64,000 bases of DNA from Falsiroseomonas sp050563525. Its GTDB lineage: Bacteria > Pseudomonadota > Alphaproteobacteria > Acetobacterales > Acetobacteraceae. The notes under the pieces were generated by a model. The model ran no database searches, was not told where the DNA came from, and saw only the letters and a program-made list of their open reading frames with translations. Below, piece by piece: positions 27,894-36,487 of this stretch; within the stretch, counting starts at the first letter, position 1, and every line of letters begins with the position of its first letter. The translations under genes and the position numbers were made by a program. The stretch covers positions 310,001 through 374,000 of the forward strand of contig NZ_JBNXUN010000001.1 of assembly GCF_050563525.1 (NCBI RefSeq), written 5' to 3'.

Positions 27894-29393
27894 ATGACCG
27901 AAGCCGTCTCGCCGCCCCGCGCGGCGCTCTATGTCGATTTCGACAATGTCTTCATGGCCCTGATGCGCTGGGACGAGCGCGCCGCCTACGCCTTCGGCGA
28001 ACGCCCCGATGCCTGGCTCGCTTGGCTCGAGGGACGGGAGGAGGATGGCAAGCCCGCCACCCGCCGCACCCTGGTGCGCCGCTGCTACCTGAACCCGGCC
28101 GGCTACCATGATTTCCAGCTCGGCCGCCCCGTCGCCCGCTACCGCGCGGCGCGGGACCTGCGCAACCGCACCTACTTCTCGGAATTCCGCGCCGCCTTCG
28201 TTCAGGCCGGCTTCGACGTGGTCGACTGCCCGGCCATCGCCTGGCTGAAGAACAGCGCCGACATGAAGATGGCGCTCGACATCAGGGAGGCGCTGGACCA
28301 CCGCACGAACTTCGACGAATTCGTGCTGCTGTCCGGCGACAGCGACTTCCTGCCGGCGCTGGCGCGGCTGCGGGCGCATGACCGGCGCATCACCATCCTG
28401 GCGCAGGACACCGCCAAGGCGGCCTACCTGGCGGCGGCGGATGTCGTGGTGGGGCTGGATGAGTTCGCCCGCGCCGGCATGGGCAACCTGCCCGTGGCGC
28501 AGTTCAGCGCCCCGGCGGCGCCGCAGGCGGTCGCACCGGCCGCGCCGCGCCCGCCGGCCGTGGACATCCCGGCGCTGCGCGCCCAGGCATTGGACTGGGT
28601 GCGGGATGCGGTGGCGCGCAGCCCGGGCGGCGCCGTGCGCCTCACCGAGATCGGCCAGGCCCTGCCCCGCGCCTTCCCCGCCCTCCGCCACACGGACTAT
28701 GCCGGCGCCGGCTCGCTCGGCGCCCTGATCGAGGAAGCGCACGACCCGCGCATGACGCTGTCCGGCCCGCCCGCGCGGCGCTGGGTCTTCGATGCGGAGC
28801 GCGGCGCCGCACCGGGCGACGCGCCCGCCGAGCCGGTGACGGCCCGGCCGCCCGAGGATGCGGCGAAGCCCGCCGAGGAGGTTGCGCCCACCGAGACGCC
28901 GGAACCCGCGCTCGAAGCGCCGGAGCCGGCACCCGAGGCCCCCGACATCGAAACGCCCGAGCCGCAGATCACGCCGGAGGCCGCGATGGCGGAGGCGGCG
29001 CAGCTGGTGCGCGACCTGCTCTGGGGCTCCCGTGACCCGAAGGGCCTGCCGCACGACCTGCCCGCCTTCACGTCGGAGGAACTCGGCTTCCTGCTGCCCG
29101 CGATCGCCGCAGCGCAACCGCTGAACCCCGCCGAGGCCGCGCCGATGCTGGCCGAGGCCGCCGCCGCCCAGGGGCTGTTCATCTCGGCGCGGGAGGTGAC
29201 GGCGCTGCTGCGCTGGCTGATGCGCGGCTACGTCAAGCTGCACGAACCGGTCGGGCCGGAAGGCGCGCTGCGCCTGTCCCGCGTGCTGTTCGCCACGCTG
29301 GTCAACACCACCCGCGCGCTGGACGAGAAACTGTCGGAGCCGGAGACGGAGGCGCTGCGCCGCTGGACGCAGCACGCGCTCATCCCGGCGTAA
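27894..29393 (+). CDS. NYN-domain nuclease fused to a LOTUS/OST-HTH-like domain
   Basis: A 499-residue protein with three parts. Residues 8-195 are a NYN (PIN-like) ribonuclease domain with the acidic metal-binding set: Asp15/Asp17 in YVDFDNVF, Asp123 in NSADMKMALD, Asp149/Asp151 in LSGDSDFLPAL. Residues 223-300 resemble an OST-HTH/LOTUS RNA-binding domain (RLTEIGQALPRAFPALRHTD, ending RRWVFD). A Pro/Glu-rich linker leads to a helical domain at about 362-499 that I do not recognise. This NYN-LOTUS layout is known from LabA/limkain-type proteins; endoribonuclease activity is the likely role and the RNA target is unknown. Its end overlaps the convergent glycosyltransferase by 14 bases. Confidence 0.85.
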   Translation: MTEAVSPPRAALYVDFDNVFMALMRWDERAAYAFGERPDAWLAWLEGREEDGKPATRRTLVRRCYLNPAGYHDFQLGRPVARYRAARDLRNRTYFSEFRAAFVQAGFDVVDCPAIAWLKNSADMKMALDIREALDHRTNFDEFVLLSGDSDFLPALARLRAHDRRITILAQDTAKAAYLAAADVVVGLDEFARAGMGNLPVAQFSAPAAPQAVAPAAPRPPAVDIPALRAQALDWVRDAVARSPGGAVRLTEIGQALPRAFPALRHTDYAGAGSLGALIEEAHDPRMTLSGPPARRWVFDAERGAAPGDAPAEPVTARPPEDAAKPAEEVAPTETPEPALEAPEPAPEAPDIETPEPQITPEAAMAEAAQLVRDLLWGSRDPKGLPHDLPAFTSEELGFLLPAIAAAQPLNPAEAAPMLAEAAAAQGLFISAREVTALLRWLMRGYVKLHEPVGPEGALRLSRVLFATLVNTTRALDEKLSEPETEALRRWTQHALIPA

Positions 29394-30309
29394 GGTCCGC
29401 CGGCACCACGCCGGCCAGCGCCGCCTGCACCGTTTCCGGCCCCAGCGCCGCCAGCGGCACATGCCGCAGCACGGCGACGGCGGGCCCGCGCGGGGCGCAC
29501 AGCGCCGGGTCGCTGTCGCCGCCGAACAATGCCAGCGTCGGGCATCCGGCGGCGGCGATCAGGTGGGTCGGGCCGGTGTCGTTGCCCAGCGCGAAGCGGG
29601 CGCGGCGTGCCAGTGCCGCGATCTCGGCGAAGCCGGTCCGGCCGGCCAGGCTGAGGCTGCCGGGTGCGACCCGCGCGATGCCCTCGGCCATCTCGACCTC
29701 CGCCGGCCCGCCGAGCACCACGCAGGGCACCGGGCAGGTTCGCGCGAATTCCGCGAAGCGCACCGCCGGCCAGCGCTTGCCGGGCCGCTGTGGCGAGGCG
29801 CCGGGCACCAGCAGCGCGAAATCCGGCGGCAACGCGAAGGCCGAAAGATCGGCATCCAGCCAGCCCATGGCCGGCGTGGGGAAATGCGTGATCCCGGCCG
29901 CCTCAAGCTGTTCGCGCTGGCGTTCCACAGTGTGCAGCGCATCGCGGTCTGGGTTGTCGTGCCGGTGGGAGGCGCCGCTGGCGACGCCCGACCACTCCGC
30001 CTGCAGGCCCACCAGCCAGCGGTAGCGGGAGGATCTTCCGCTGGTTTGCAAATCATACACGCGCCCGAACCGCGCCGCCCGCAGCCGCCGTCGCAGTGCC
30101 AGCACGGCGCGGAGGTCGTGCCAGGCCGGCCGACCTTCCGCCCAGACCTCGTCGAACCACGGGCTGCGCCGCGCCAGGTCGGCGAAGGGGGGCGTGGTCA
30201 GCAGCACGATACGCGCGCCGGGGTGATGCGCGCGGATTGCGGCGAAGGGTCCGAAGGACTGGACGAAATCGCCCAGCGCCCCGAGCCGGATGACGAGGAT
30301 GGCATCCAT
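29380..30309 (-). CDS. Glycosyltransferase family 9 protein (heptosyltransferase-like)
   Basis: Cytoplasmic transferase of the ADP-heptose:LPS heptosyltransferase family. 309 residues with a GT-B fold: N-terminal ILVIRLGALGDFVQSFGPF, and a C-terminal nucleotide-sugar domain with VLGGPAEVEMAE, ALARRARFALGNDTGPTHLIAA and LALFGGDSDPALCAP. The GNDTGPTHLIAA motif is diagnostic. The ATG overlaps the stop of the GT4 gene by one base (TGATG), so the two are coupled and probably act on the same lipopolysaccharide core or surface glycan. Acceptor unknown. Confidence 0.9.
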   Translation of the reverse strand: MDAILVIRLGALGDFVQSFGPFAAIRAHHPGARIVLLTTPPFADLARRSPWFDEVWAEGRPAWHDLRAVLALRRRLRAARFGRVYDLQTSGRSSRYRWLVGLQAEWSGVASGASHRHDNPDRDALHTVERQREQLEAAGITHFPTPAMGWLDADLSAFALPPDFALLVPGASPQRPGKRWPAVRFAEFARTCPVPCVVLGGPAEVEMAEGIARVAPGSLSLAGRTGFAEIAALARRARFALGNDTGPTHLIAAAGCPTLALFGGDSDPALCAPRGPAVAVLRHVPLAALGPETVQAALAGVVPADLTPG

Positions 30310-31430
30310 CACAGCAATTCCCGATACACGTCCAGCGTCGCCGCCTGCATCGCCGCTGTGCTGTAGCGCGCCAGCACGGCCTTCCGCGCCGCCTGCCCCA
30401 CCGCATCGCGCAGCGCCGCCGGCATGGCCAGCACCTGCGCCAGCATCGCCGCCAGCGCCACCGGGTCGCCGGGTGGCACCAGCCAGCCGGTCATCCCGTG
30501 CTCCACCGTCTCCCGCGGTCCACCAAGATCGGCGGCGATCACAGGCCGCGCCATGGCCTGCGCCTCGACGACCGTACGGCCGAAGGCCTCGGCATCCGTG
30601 CTGGCATGCACCACCAGCCCGGCGGCGGCCAGCGCCAGGTCCATGCGCTCGACGTGGCCGATCAGGCGCACGCGATCCGCCACGCCATGCCGGCGCGCGA
30701 GGGCCAGCAATTCGTCGCGGTAGGCATCCCGCCCGCCGCCCGCCAGCACCGCGATGGATTGCCCCGGCAGCCGCGCCAGCGCCTCCACCAGCACAGCCTG
30801 GCCCTTCCAACGGGTCAGGCGGGCCGGCAGCAGGATCGCCGCCTCGCCGTCCGGCACACCCCAGGTGGCGCGCTGCGCGGCGATGGCCTCAGGAGGGATC
30901 CGGGCCGGGTTGAAGCGCCGCGGATCGACGCCGCGCGCGATCAGCCGGATGCGCGCATCCGGCACGCCGTGGCGACTGCGGACCAGGTCGGCGATGAAGC
31001 CACTGATGGCGATGACACGGTCGCCCCGCGCCATGACGGAATTGTACAGCCGCTTGCCGGGCAGGTTCTCGTTGTAGGTGCCGTGGTAGGTGGTAACGAA
31101 GGCCCGACCGGTGCGCCGCGCCGCGATCAGCGCGGACCAGGCCGGGGCACGGGAGCGTGCATGCAGGATGGCGATATCCTCCTGCCGCACCAGCGCCGCC
31201 AGCGCCGCGGCATTGCGCCATATCGCCAGCGGCGACTTGGTGGCCAGGGGCAGGGTCACGTGCCGCACACCCAGCTCTTCCAGTTCCGCCACCAACGGCC
31301 CTCCGGCGGAGGCCACGAGCGGCCGCAGCCCGGCATCGCGGATCGCCTCGGCGATCTCGATGGTGCCACGCTCCACGCCGCCGGAGGCCAGGCTGGGCAG
31401 CAGTTGGAGCACGCCGGGCGGCTGGGTCAT
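30309..31430 (-). CDS. Glycosyltransferase family 4 protein
   Basis: Retaining GT-B glycosyltransferase of 373 residues. N-terminal LLPSLASGGVERGTIEIAEA, HARSRAPAWSALIAA, ILLPARLTRWKGQAVLVEAL in the donor domain, and the catalytic DAEAFGRTVVEAQAMARPVI (E-x7-E) motif. Similar proteins build LPS core or exopolysaccharide. Co-transcribed with the GT9 gene that follows. Separated from the ABC permease upstream by 51 bases that include a perfect 10-bp palindrome, so it may start its own transcript. Confidence 0.9.
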   Translation of the reverse strand: MTQPPGVLQLLPSLASGGVERGTIEIAEAIRDAGLRPLVASAGGPLVAELEELGVRHVTLPLATKSPLAIWRNAAALAALVRQEDIAILHARSRAPAWSALIAARRTGRAFVTTYHGTYNENLPGKRLYNSVMARGDRVIAISGFIADLVRSRHGVPDARIRLIARGVDPRRFNPARIPPEAIAAQRATWGVPDGEAAILLPARLTRWKGQAVLVEALARLPGQSIAVLAGGGRDAYRDELLALARRHGVADRVRLIGHVERMDLALAAAGLVVHASTDAEAFGRTVVEAQAMARPVIAADLGGPRETVEHGMTGWLVPPGDPVALAAMLAQVLAMPAALRDAVGQAARKAVLARYSTAAMQAATLDVYRELL

Positions 31431-31452
31431 GGCGGTGCGCTCATCGCCGGCT

Positions 31453-31462
31453 GGTCTAGACC
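31453..31462. promoter_or_regulatory. Palindrome GGTCTAGACC ahead of the GT4 gene
   Basis: A perfect 10-base palindrome 22 bases upstream of the GT4 start codon, flanked by GC-rich sequence that partly extends the symmetry (CCGG on both sides). It contains TAGACC, similar to the -10-like motif seen elsewhere. Could be an operator or promoter core; function unproven. Confidence 0.3.
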
Positions 31463-31481
31463 CCGGCCGCCTGTGCGTCCA

Positions 31482-32330
31482 TCAGCCCCCCTTCACGCCG
31501 CCCTGCGTCAATCCGGCGACGATCTGCTTCTGCGCCACCAGCGTCAGGATCAGCACCGGCGCCGTGACCAGCAGCGCGGCGGCGGACAGTGGCCCCCAGC
31601 TGATCTGCTCGAAGGTCAGCATGTTGTTCACCGCCACCGGCAGCGTCCGCGTCTCCCGCCCCGCCAGCACCATGGCGAAGATGAAATTATTCCAGGAGAA
31701 GATGAAGGCGAGAATCGTCGCCACCGTGATGCCCGGCCGCGCCAGTGGCAGCGCAACGTAGCGGAAGGCCTGCCAGATGGTGGCACCATCGACCAGCGCC
31801 GCCTCCTCCAGCTCCCCTGGCAGACCCTCGAAGAAGCCGATCATCACCCATACCGCGATCGGTACAGTCAGCACCAGGTGGGTGATCAGGATCGGCCACA
31901 GCGTGCCAGTCAGGCCGAGCCACTGGAACAGCAGGAACAGCGGGATGAGGTAGGACAGGCCGGGCGTGATCCGCGCGATCAGGATCAGCACCGCCGCCTT
32001 CGTCGCGCGCATCTTTGCGATGCCGTAGCCCGCCGGCACGCCCACCAGCAGCGCAATGCCGGTGGCACCAAAGCTGACGACGATGCTGTTCCACGCCTGC
32101 AACAGGAAGTCGTTGCGCTCGAACACGGCGCGGAAATTGTCGAGCGTCGGCGGGTAGGGGATGAAGACCGGCGGGAAGGCGGTGTTGTCCACCTCGTTCT
32201 TCAACGACAGCGACAGCATCCACAGGAATACCAGCGCCGCCGGCGACACCAGCACGATGACTGAAAGGCCGAAGGCCAGGCTTTCCAGCCGCCGCCGGAT
32301 CGGCCTGCGGCGTATCGCGCCATCCGCCAT
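31482..32330 (-). CDS. Carbohydrate ABC transporter permease (MalG/UgpE type)
   Basis: Inner-membrane permease of a CUT1-type sugar importer. 282 residues with six predicted hydrophobic segments, beginning ESLAFGLSVIVLVSPAALVF. The EAA loop contacting the ATPase is visible as EEAALVDGATIWQAFRYVALPLARPGI. ATG 32330 overlaps the stop of the first permease (TGATG), and its N-terminus MADG is like that of the partner permease. No ATP-binding subunit gene follows, so the transporter must use an ATPase encoded elsewhere. Substrate not determined. Confidence 0.92.
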   Translation of the reverse strand: MADGAIRRRPIRRRLESLAFGLSVIVLVSPAALVFLWMLSLSLKNEVDNTAFPPVFIPYPPTLDNFRAVFERNDFLLQAWNSIVVSFGATGIALLVGVPAGYGIAKMRATKAAVLILIARITPGLSYLIPLFLLFQWLGLTGTLWPILITHLVLTVPIAVWVMIGFFEGLPGELEEAALVDGATIWQAFRYVALPLARPGITVATILAFIFSWNNFIFAMVLAGRETRTLPVAVNNMLTFEQISWGPLSAAALLVTAPVLILTLVAQKQIVAGLTQGGVKGG

Positions 32331-33253
32331 CAGACGGCGTCCTTGAAGCGCTCGCGCGACCACAGCAGCAGCATCGCGAGCAGGATGATGAGGGCGAAGA
32401 ACACCACCACCACGGCGCTGGCGTAGCCCATGTTGTAGTAGGCGAAGGCGTTGAGATACAGGAAGATGTTGATGGTCTCGCTGGCCGTGCCGGGCCCGCC
32501 CTGGGTGATGACGTAGATCGTGTCGAAGGTCTTCAGCGCATCGATCGTGCGGATGATGATGGCCACCATCAGGAACGGCGCCAGCAGCGGCAGGGTGATG
32601 TAGCGGAAGGCCTGGAAGCTTGTTGCGCCATCGATCTTCGCCGCCTCGTAGGGATCGACCGGCAGGCTCGCCAGCCCGCCAAGCACCAGCAGCATCACCA
32701 GCGGCGTCCAGTGCCAGACCTCCACCATCACCAGCGTCGGGATCACGGTGTTGGCGTCATAGACCCACAGGCTCGGCGGGATGCCGAACTGGCTGAGGAT
32801 CCAGTTCAGCACGCCGAGCTGCGGGTGGAACATCATGGTCCAGACCAGCGCCACGGCCACCGGCGTCGCCATCATCGGCAGGATGAAGATGGTGCGCGCC
32901 AGCCCACGCAGCGGGAACTTGCGGTGGAAGGCAAGTGCCGCCGCGACGCCGAGCACCACCGGGATCACCACCGCAAGCACGGTGAAGTACAGCGTGCGCA
33001 GGATGCTGCCGTGGAAGCGCTCGTCGTGCAGCAGGCGCTCGTAGTTCGCCAGGCCGACGAAGGTCCGGCCCTGCCCCAGCTTCCATTCCTGCAGGCTCAT
33101 CCACAAGGTGAAGATCCAGGGGAACAGGATGACCGCCACCACCACTACCGCGGCCGGCACGATGAACGGCCAGTAGTGCCGCGCATAGGCGCGCTTGCGC
33201 CGCACCTTGTCCGCCGCGACGCCCGCCAGCGCCGCCGCATGCCCATCCGCCAT
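32330..33253 (-). CDS. Sugar ABC transporter permease (MalF/UgpA type)
   Basis: Partner permease, 307 residues and six or so membrane segments starting YWPFIVPAAVVVVAVILFPW. The EAA motif is YEAAKIDGATSFQAFRYITLPLLAPF. Conserved SLWVYDANTVIPTLVMVEVW and FDTIYVITQGGPGTASETI are typical of sugar permeases. Starts either at ATG 33253 or at the GTG one codon earlier. No clear ribosome site is seen because the 5' region is occupied by two GC-rich hairpins after the binding-protein gene. Confidence 0.92.
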   Translation of the reverse strand: MADGHAAALAGVAADKVRRKRAYARHYWPFIVPAAVVVVAVILFPWIFTLWMSLQEWKLGQGRTFVGLANYERLLHDERFHGSILRTLYFTVLAVVIPVVLGVAAALAFHRKFPLRGLARTIFILPMMATPVAVALVWTMMFHPQLGVLNWILSQFGIPPSLWVYDANTVIPTLVMVEVWHWTPLVMLLVLGGLASLPVDPYEAAKIDGATSFQAFRYITLPLLAPFLMVAIIIRTIDALKTFDTIYVITQGGPGTASETINIFLYLNAFAYYNMGYASAVVVVFFALIILLAMLLLWSRERFKDAV

Positions 33254-33260
33254 CACAGGC

Positions 33261-33293
33261 GGCCCGAGACGGGCCGAGCGCCCGAACGGGCGC
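33261..33293 (-). repeat. Tandem perfect hairpins between binding-protein and permease genes
   Basis: Two adjacent inverted repeats: GGCCCG-AGA-CGGGCC (33261-33275) and GCGCCC-GAAC-GGGCGC (33278-33293). They lie in the 100-base gap after the solute-binding-protein stop and immediately ahead of the permease start. In several sugar ABC operons hairpins here protect the binding-protein mRNA and lower permease output; that role is inferred. Confidence 0.55.
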
Positions 33294-33353
33294 CGCCGCC
33301 AACGCAGCGAAGCCCGGCAGCCGGAAGATGCGCCCGGCGTCCGAGGGCGAACA

Positions 33354-34691
33354 TCACGTCGCGCGTTCCGACTGCTCCAGGATCGGCCGGAACGCTTCCG
33401 TCGCGCGCTTCAGCTCCGTTGCCACGTCGGCGCCGCCGATGGTGTTGGTCAGCGCGGTGCCGAGCGTGTCGCGGAATTCCGTCACCGGCACGATTTCCGG
33501 CAGGCCCGGCCGCGCGATCTCGGCGCTCTTGATCAGCGTCTCGAAGTAGTCGCGCCCGAAGCGGCTGGACCGGATCGCCTCCTCGTTGCGGAAGGCGCTC
33601 TGCCGCGCCGGCGCGCCGGCGCCGGAGGTCAGGTAGCGAAGCTGGTTCTCCTTGCCCAGCGCCCATTGCAGGTAGTACCAGGCGGCGCCCCGCTTGCGTT
33701 CGGACGATGCCTCGCTGATGCCGAAGCCTGTGCCGAACAGGCAGCAATGATGATGCGCCGGCCCGGCCGGCACCACGGCGTAGCCCACCTTGCCGGCGAC
33801 GCGCGAGCGCGTCGCATCCTCCAGCGGCGCGGCGAAGCCGACGCCATCCAGCCACATCGCGGCGCGGCCCTGCATGAAGGTGGTCTGCGCCTCGTTCCAG
33901 TTGAAGCCGGCGGATCCGGGCGGCGCGGTTTCCCGCATCAGCTTCTTGTACATCTCCCCGGCCCAGATCGCGTCCGGCGTATCCGTGATCAGGCGGGTGT
34001 TCGCATCGATCGTGTCGCGCTGCTGCGTGCCGAGCAGGAAGCTGGTGTAGAGCACGACATTGGCGTTGCGCAGGCCGCGCCCGACGAAGCCATATTGCTG
34101 CGCGCGTGCATCCGTCAGGCGCTTCGCCGTCTCGTACAGCTCGTCATAGGTCTTGGGCGGCTGGAGCCCGGCGCGGGCGAAGATTTCCTTGTTGTAGTAC
34201 AGGATGAAGTAGTCGGTGAACTCCGGCAGCGTATCCATCCGCCCATCCGCCTGCGTCGAATAAGCCACCGCGCCGGCGCCGAAATCCGGAAAGTCGAAAT
34301 CGGGAGCGGTCAATGACGCATCGGCGATCAGCGGCCGCAGGTCCGTGGTCCACTTCGCACGCCCGACCTGCCGCTTGCTGACATGCAGGCTGATGCCGAC
34401 CGCATCGAAGGACGGCCGGCCGGAGCTGAACTCGATGACGAATTTCTGGCGGTGCTGCTGTTCGGGAATGCCTTCCGAACCCACGCGGATGCCGGTCAGC
34501 GCCTCGAATTCCCGCTGCTGGCGGATCAGGATCTGACTGCGCGGATTGGCGGTGAGGCTGACCTCGATCCGCTCGCCCTCGAAGCGCTTCCAGTTGAAGG
34601 CGCCCTGCGCATCCACCTGTCGCACCAGCGCCGGGGCCGCCAACAGACCCGCACCACCCAACAGCGCCGTGCGGCGCGTGAAAAGCGTCAT
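33354..34691 (-). CDS. Sugar ABC transporter substrate-binding protein with Tat-type signal
   Basis: Periplasmic extracellular solute-binding protein (family 1), 445 residues. The N-terminus has twin arginines followed by a hydrophobic stretch (TRRTALLGGAGLLAAPALV) ending near DAQG, pointing to Tat export. The mature protein has typical features: IRQQREFEALTGIRV, YFILYYNKEIFARAGLQPPK and WNEAQTTFMQGRAAMWLDG. ATG 34691 is preferred because GGAGGAA lies just ahead; an ATG four codons earlier is possible. First transporter gene after the TPR gene. Ligand unknown; probably a sugar or polyol. Confidence 0.92.
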   Translation of the reverse strand: MTLFTRRTALLGGAGLLAAPALVRQVDAQGAFNWKRFEGERIEVSLTANPRSQILIRQQREFEALTGIRVGSEGIPEQQHRQKFVIEFSSGRPSFDAVGISLHVSKRQVGRAKWTTDLRPLIADASLTAPDFDFPDFGAGAVAYSTQADGRMDTLPEFTDYFILYYNKEIFARAGLQPPKTYDELYETAKRLTDARAQQYGFVGRGLRNANVVLYTSFLLGTQQRDTIDANTRLITDTPDAIWAGEMYKKLMRETAPPGSAGFNWNEAQTTFMQGRAAMWLDGVGFAAPLEDATRSRVAGKVGYAVVPAGPAHHHCCLFGTGFGISEASSERKRGAAWYYLQWALGKENQLRYLTSGAGAPARQSAFRNEEAIRSSRFGRDYFETLIKSAEIARPGLPEIVPVTEFRDTLGTALTNTIGGADVATELKRATEAFRPILEQSERAT

Positions 34692-34776
34692 CCGTTCCTC
34701 CATCGGGCTCGTCACGGCCCGTGGAACGTATGCTCCGCCAGAACTGCGCCGCACGGCAAGCCCCATTCGCGGCGCG

Positions 34777-36114
34777 TCACGCCGCGCGCGCGGCCCCCAC
34801 GGCACGGCTGCGCGCCATTGCGGCCTGGGCGAAGGGGCTTTCCGGCTTGGCGGCCAGGCGCCGCGCCGCCAGGTCCCGCGCCACCGAGCCCTCCCCGGCC
34901 CGCAGCGCCGCTTCCAGCAGCGTCAGCCAGATCACGTCGCGCTGCGCGTTGGACCCGCCGAAGCCGATCGCCTGCCCCGCCACCGGCACCATGGTCCACA
35001 CCGCGCGCCCGTGGTCGCCGAGCATGAAGGCGGCGAAGCCTTCCGCCAGCGGCAGGCCGATCTCGCGCGTCATGCGCGCGTTGCTGCCACGGCCGGCCGC
35101 CGCGCGCCGCATCGCGCCCAGCACCTCCGCCACCAGATCGGCACGGCCAGCCCCGAGATGCGCCATCACGGCGTGCAGGTCGCTGAAGGCATAGAAGCCG
35201 GCGCCGCCCATCGCCTGCCAGGCAGCGGAGACGGCGGCGAAGCGCCCACCGGTGTCGACGCCCCTTAGCATCAGCCGCCACAGCATGGCCGAGGCATCGA
35301 CCAGCTCCAGCACCACGCTGCCCTCCCGCGGCGCCACCGCGCGGTCGTAGATCGCCAGCACCTGCTCATGCTCGCCATGCTCCAGGTGGTACAGCGCCAG
35401 GTGCCACCAGTTGTGCACGGCGAGCAGGCCGGCCTGGCTCCATTCGCCTTCCCGCAGACCGAGGAACCGCACGCCCTCCCGGTCGCGGCCCTGCATCTCC
35501 AGCACATGCGCGACCGCATGGGTGGCCCAGGCATCGGCCGGGTTCAGCGCCAGCGCCATGCGGCCGGCTTGCTCGGCCTGATCGTACGCGCCGCACTCCT
35601 CCAGCCCGAAGGCCTGCATGCCGAGCATCCAGGCGAAGCCCGCCTCCGCCTCCCGCCAGTCGCGCATCGCCGCCGTCGGGCGGTCGCGCAGCCCGGCCGC
35701 GTTGCCCAGGAAGAAGTCGGTGGTGTGCGCCACCTGCAGGGCGAACAGGTCGCGCGGGTATTCCGCGCTGATCGCGCCGTAGCGCGTCTGTGCGAGGGTC
35801 ATGTCGCCCTCGCACCAGGCACGCGCGGCGGCCAGGTGGGCGCGTTCACGCGCATTGGCGTGCCGCAGCGCCTCCCCGGCCTCGACGCTGCGAAGGCCTT
35901 CCGCTGCGGCGGCGGGCTCGCCCGACATCACCATCAGGCCGGCGCGCAGCGCGTGGCCCATGGCGAAGTCCGGCTGCTCGGCAATGGCGGCATCGGCCAG
36001 CGCCAGCGGATCGGCGCGGAAGCCAAGCATGGCCTCCGCCGCCTGGTCCAGCGTCGCGACGGCGCTGCGATTGGTGGTGGAGACGGCGTTGCCGTAGCGG
36101 TCCGTGGTGGCCAT
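34777..36114 (-). CDS. Tetratricopeptide-repeat protein (TTC38/StaR-like family)
   Basis: 445 residues, mostly helical, without signal peptide or membrane segment. Degenerate TPR units span the protein, for example HALRAGLMVMSGEPAAAAEG near residue 50 and HAVAHVLEMQGRDREGVRFL near residue 190, with conserved HNWWHLALYHLEHGEHEQVL. This resembles the TTC38/StaR-like group, whose function is unknown; a scaffold or regulatory role is inference. It lies 13 bases after a DUF1127 gene and 85 bases ahead of the sugar transporter, so the three may share a transcript. Confidence 0.85.
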   Translation of the reverse strand: MATTDRYGNAVSTTNRSAVATLDQAAEAMLGFRADPLALADAAIAEQPDFAMGHALRAGLMVMSGEPAAAAEGLRSVEAGEALRHANARERAHLAAARAWCEGDMTLAQTRYGAISAEYPRDLFALQVAHTTDFFLGNAAGLRDRPTAAMRDWREAEAGFAWMLGMQAFGLEECGAYDQAEQAGRMALALNPADAWATHAVAHVLEMQGRDREGVRFLGLREGEWSQAGLLAVHNWWHLALYHLEHGEHEQVLAIYDRAVAPREGSVVLELVDASAMLWRLMLRGVDTGGRFAAVSAAWQAMGGAGFYAFSDLHAVMAHLGAGRADLVAEVLGAMRRAAAGRGSNARMTREIGLPLAEGFAAFMLGDHGRAVWTMVPVAGQAIGFGGSNAQRDVIWLTLLEAALRAGEGSVARDLAARRLAAKPESPFAQAAMARSRAVGAARAA

Positions 36115-36127
36115 CGATGAAACTCCC

Positions 36128-36283
36128 TCAGAACTGGTGCAGCAGCGGCAGGACAGGCGCCGGGGCGGGCGGCAGCCCGATGTCGCGGCGCAGGTGATTG
36201 TCGAGCCGGGCGATCTCCGCCCGGTGGCGCCAGCGGCGACCGATCCGGCCATCCAGCAGCGCGGCGAAAGCAGCGTCCATCAT
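36128..36283 (-). CDS. Small DUF1127-type protein
   Basis: A 51-residue basic protein. Its middle carries the family pattern RRWRHRAEIARLDNHLRRDI followed by GLPPAP, typical of DUF1127. Start ATG-ATG at 36283/36280 with GAAGGA upstream. DUF1127 proteins in other alphaproteobacteria are small regulators linked to phosphate, RNA turnover or stress; the role here is unknown. Divergent from the FAH-family gene across 204 bases; followed after 13 bases by the TPR gene. Confidence 0.8.
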   Translation of the reverse strand: MMDAAFAALLDGRIGRRWRHRAEIARLDNHLRRDIGLPPAPAPVLPLLHQF

Positions 36284-36422
36284 CGTCGTGATCCTTCGAG
36301 TGCATCGTCTGACGGCGCGCTTTCTGGCGGATGCGGGTTTCGGGCCGATTGCGCGGCGTGGCCCAAAGCGGTTTCGGCCGGATGTCGCGTGTTTCGCCGG
36401 CGGCACCCTGCCGAGGGGGGCC

Positions 36423-36450
36423 TTGGCGGTCGGCCGCAAGCGGCTACTCT
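36423..36450 (+). promoter_or_regulatory. Candidate sigma-70-type promoter for the FAH-family gene
   Basis: TTGGCG (36423-36428), 16-base spacer, TACTCT (36445-36450), ending 37 bases before the ATG. The -10 lies in GGCTACTCTG, one of the shared CTA-N-N-CT motifs. Confidence 0.45.
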
Positions 36451-36487
36451 GCCTGCCGCCAGCCACACAACAGGAAGATCGCACCGC

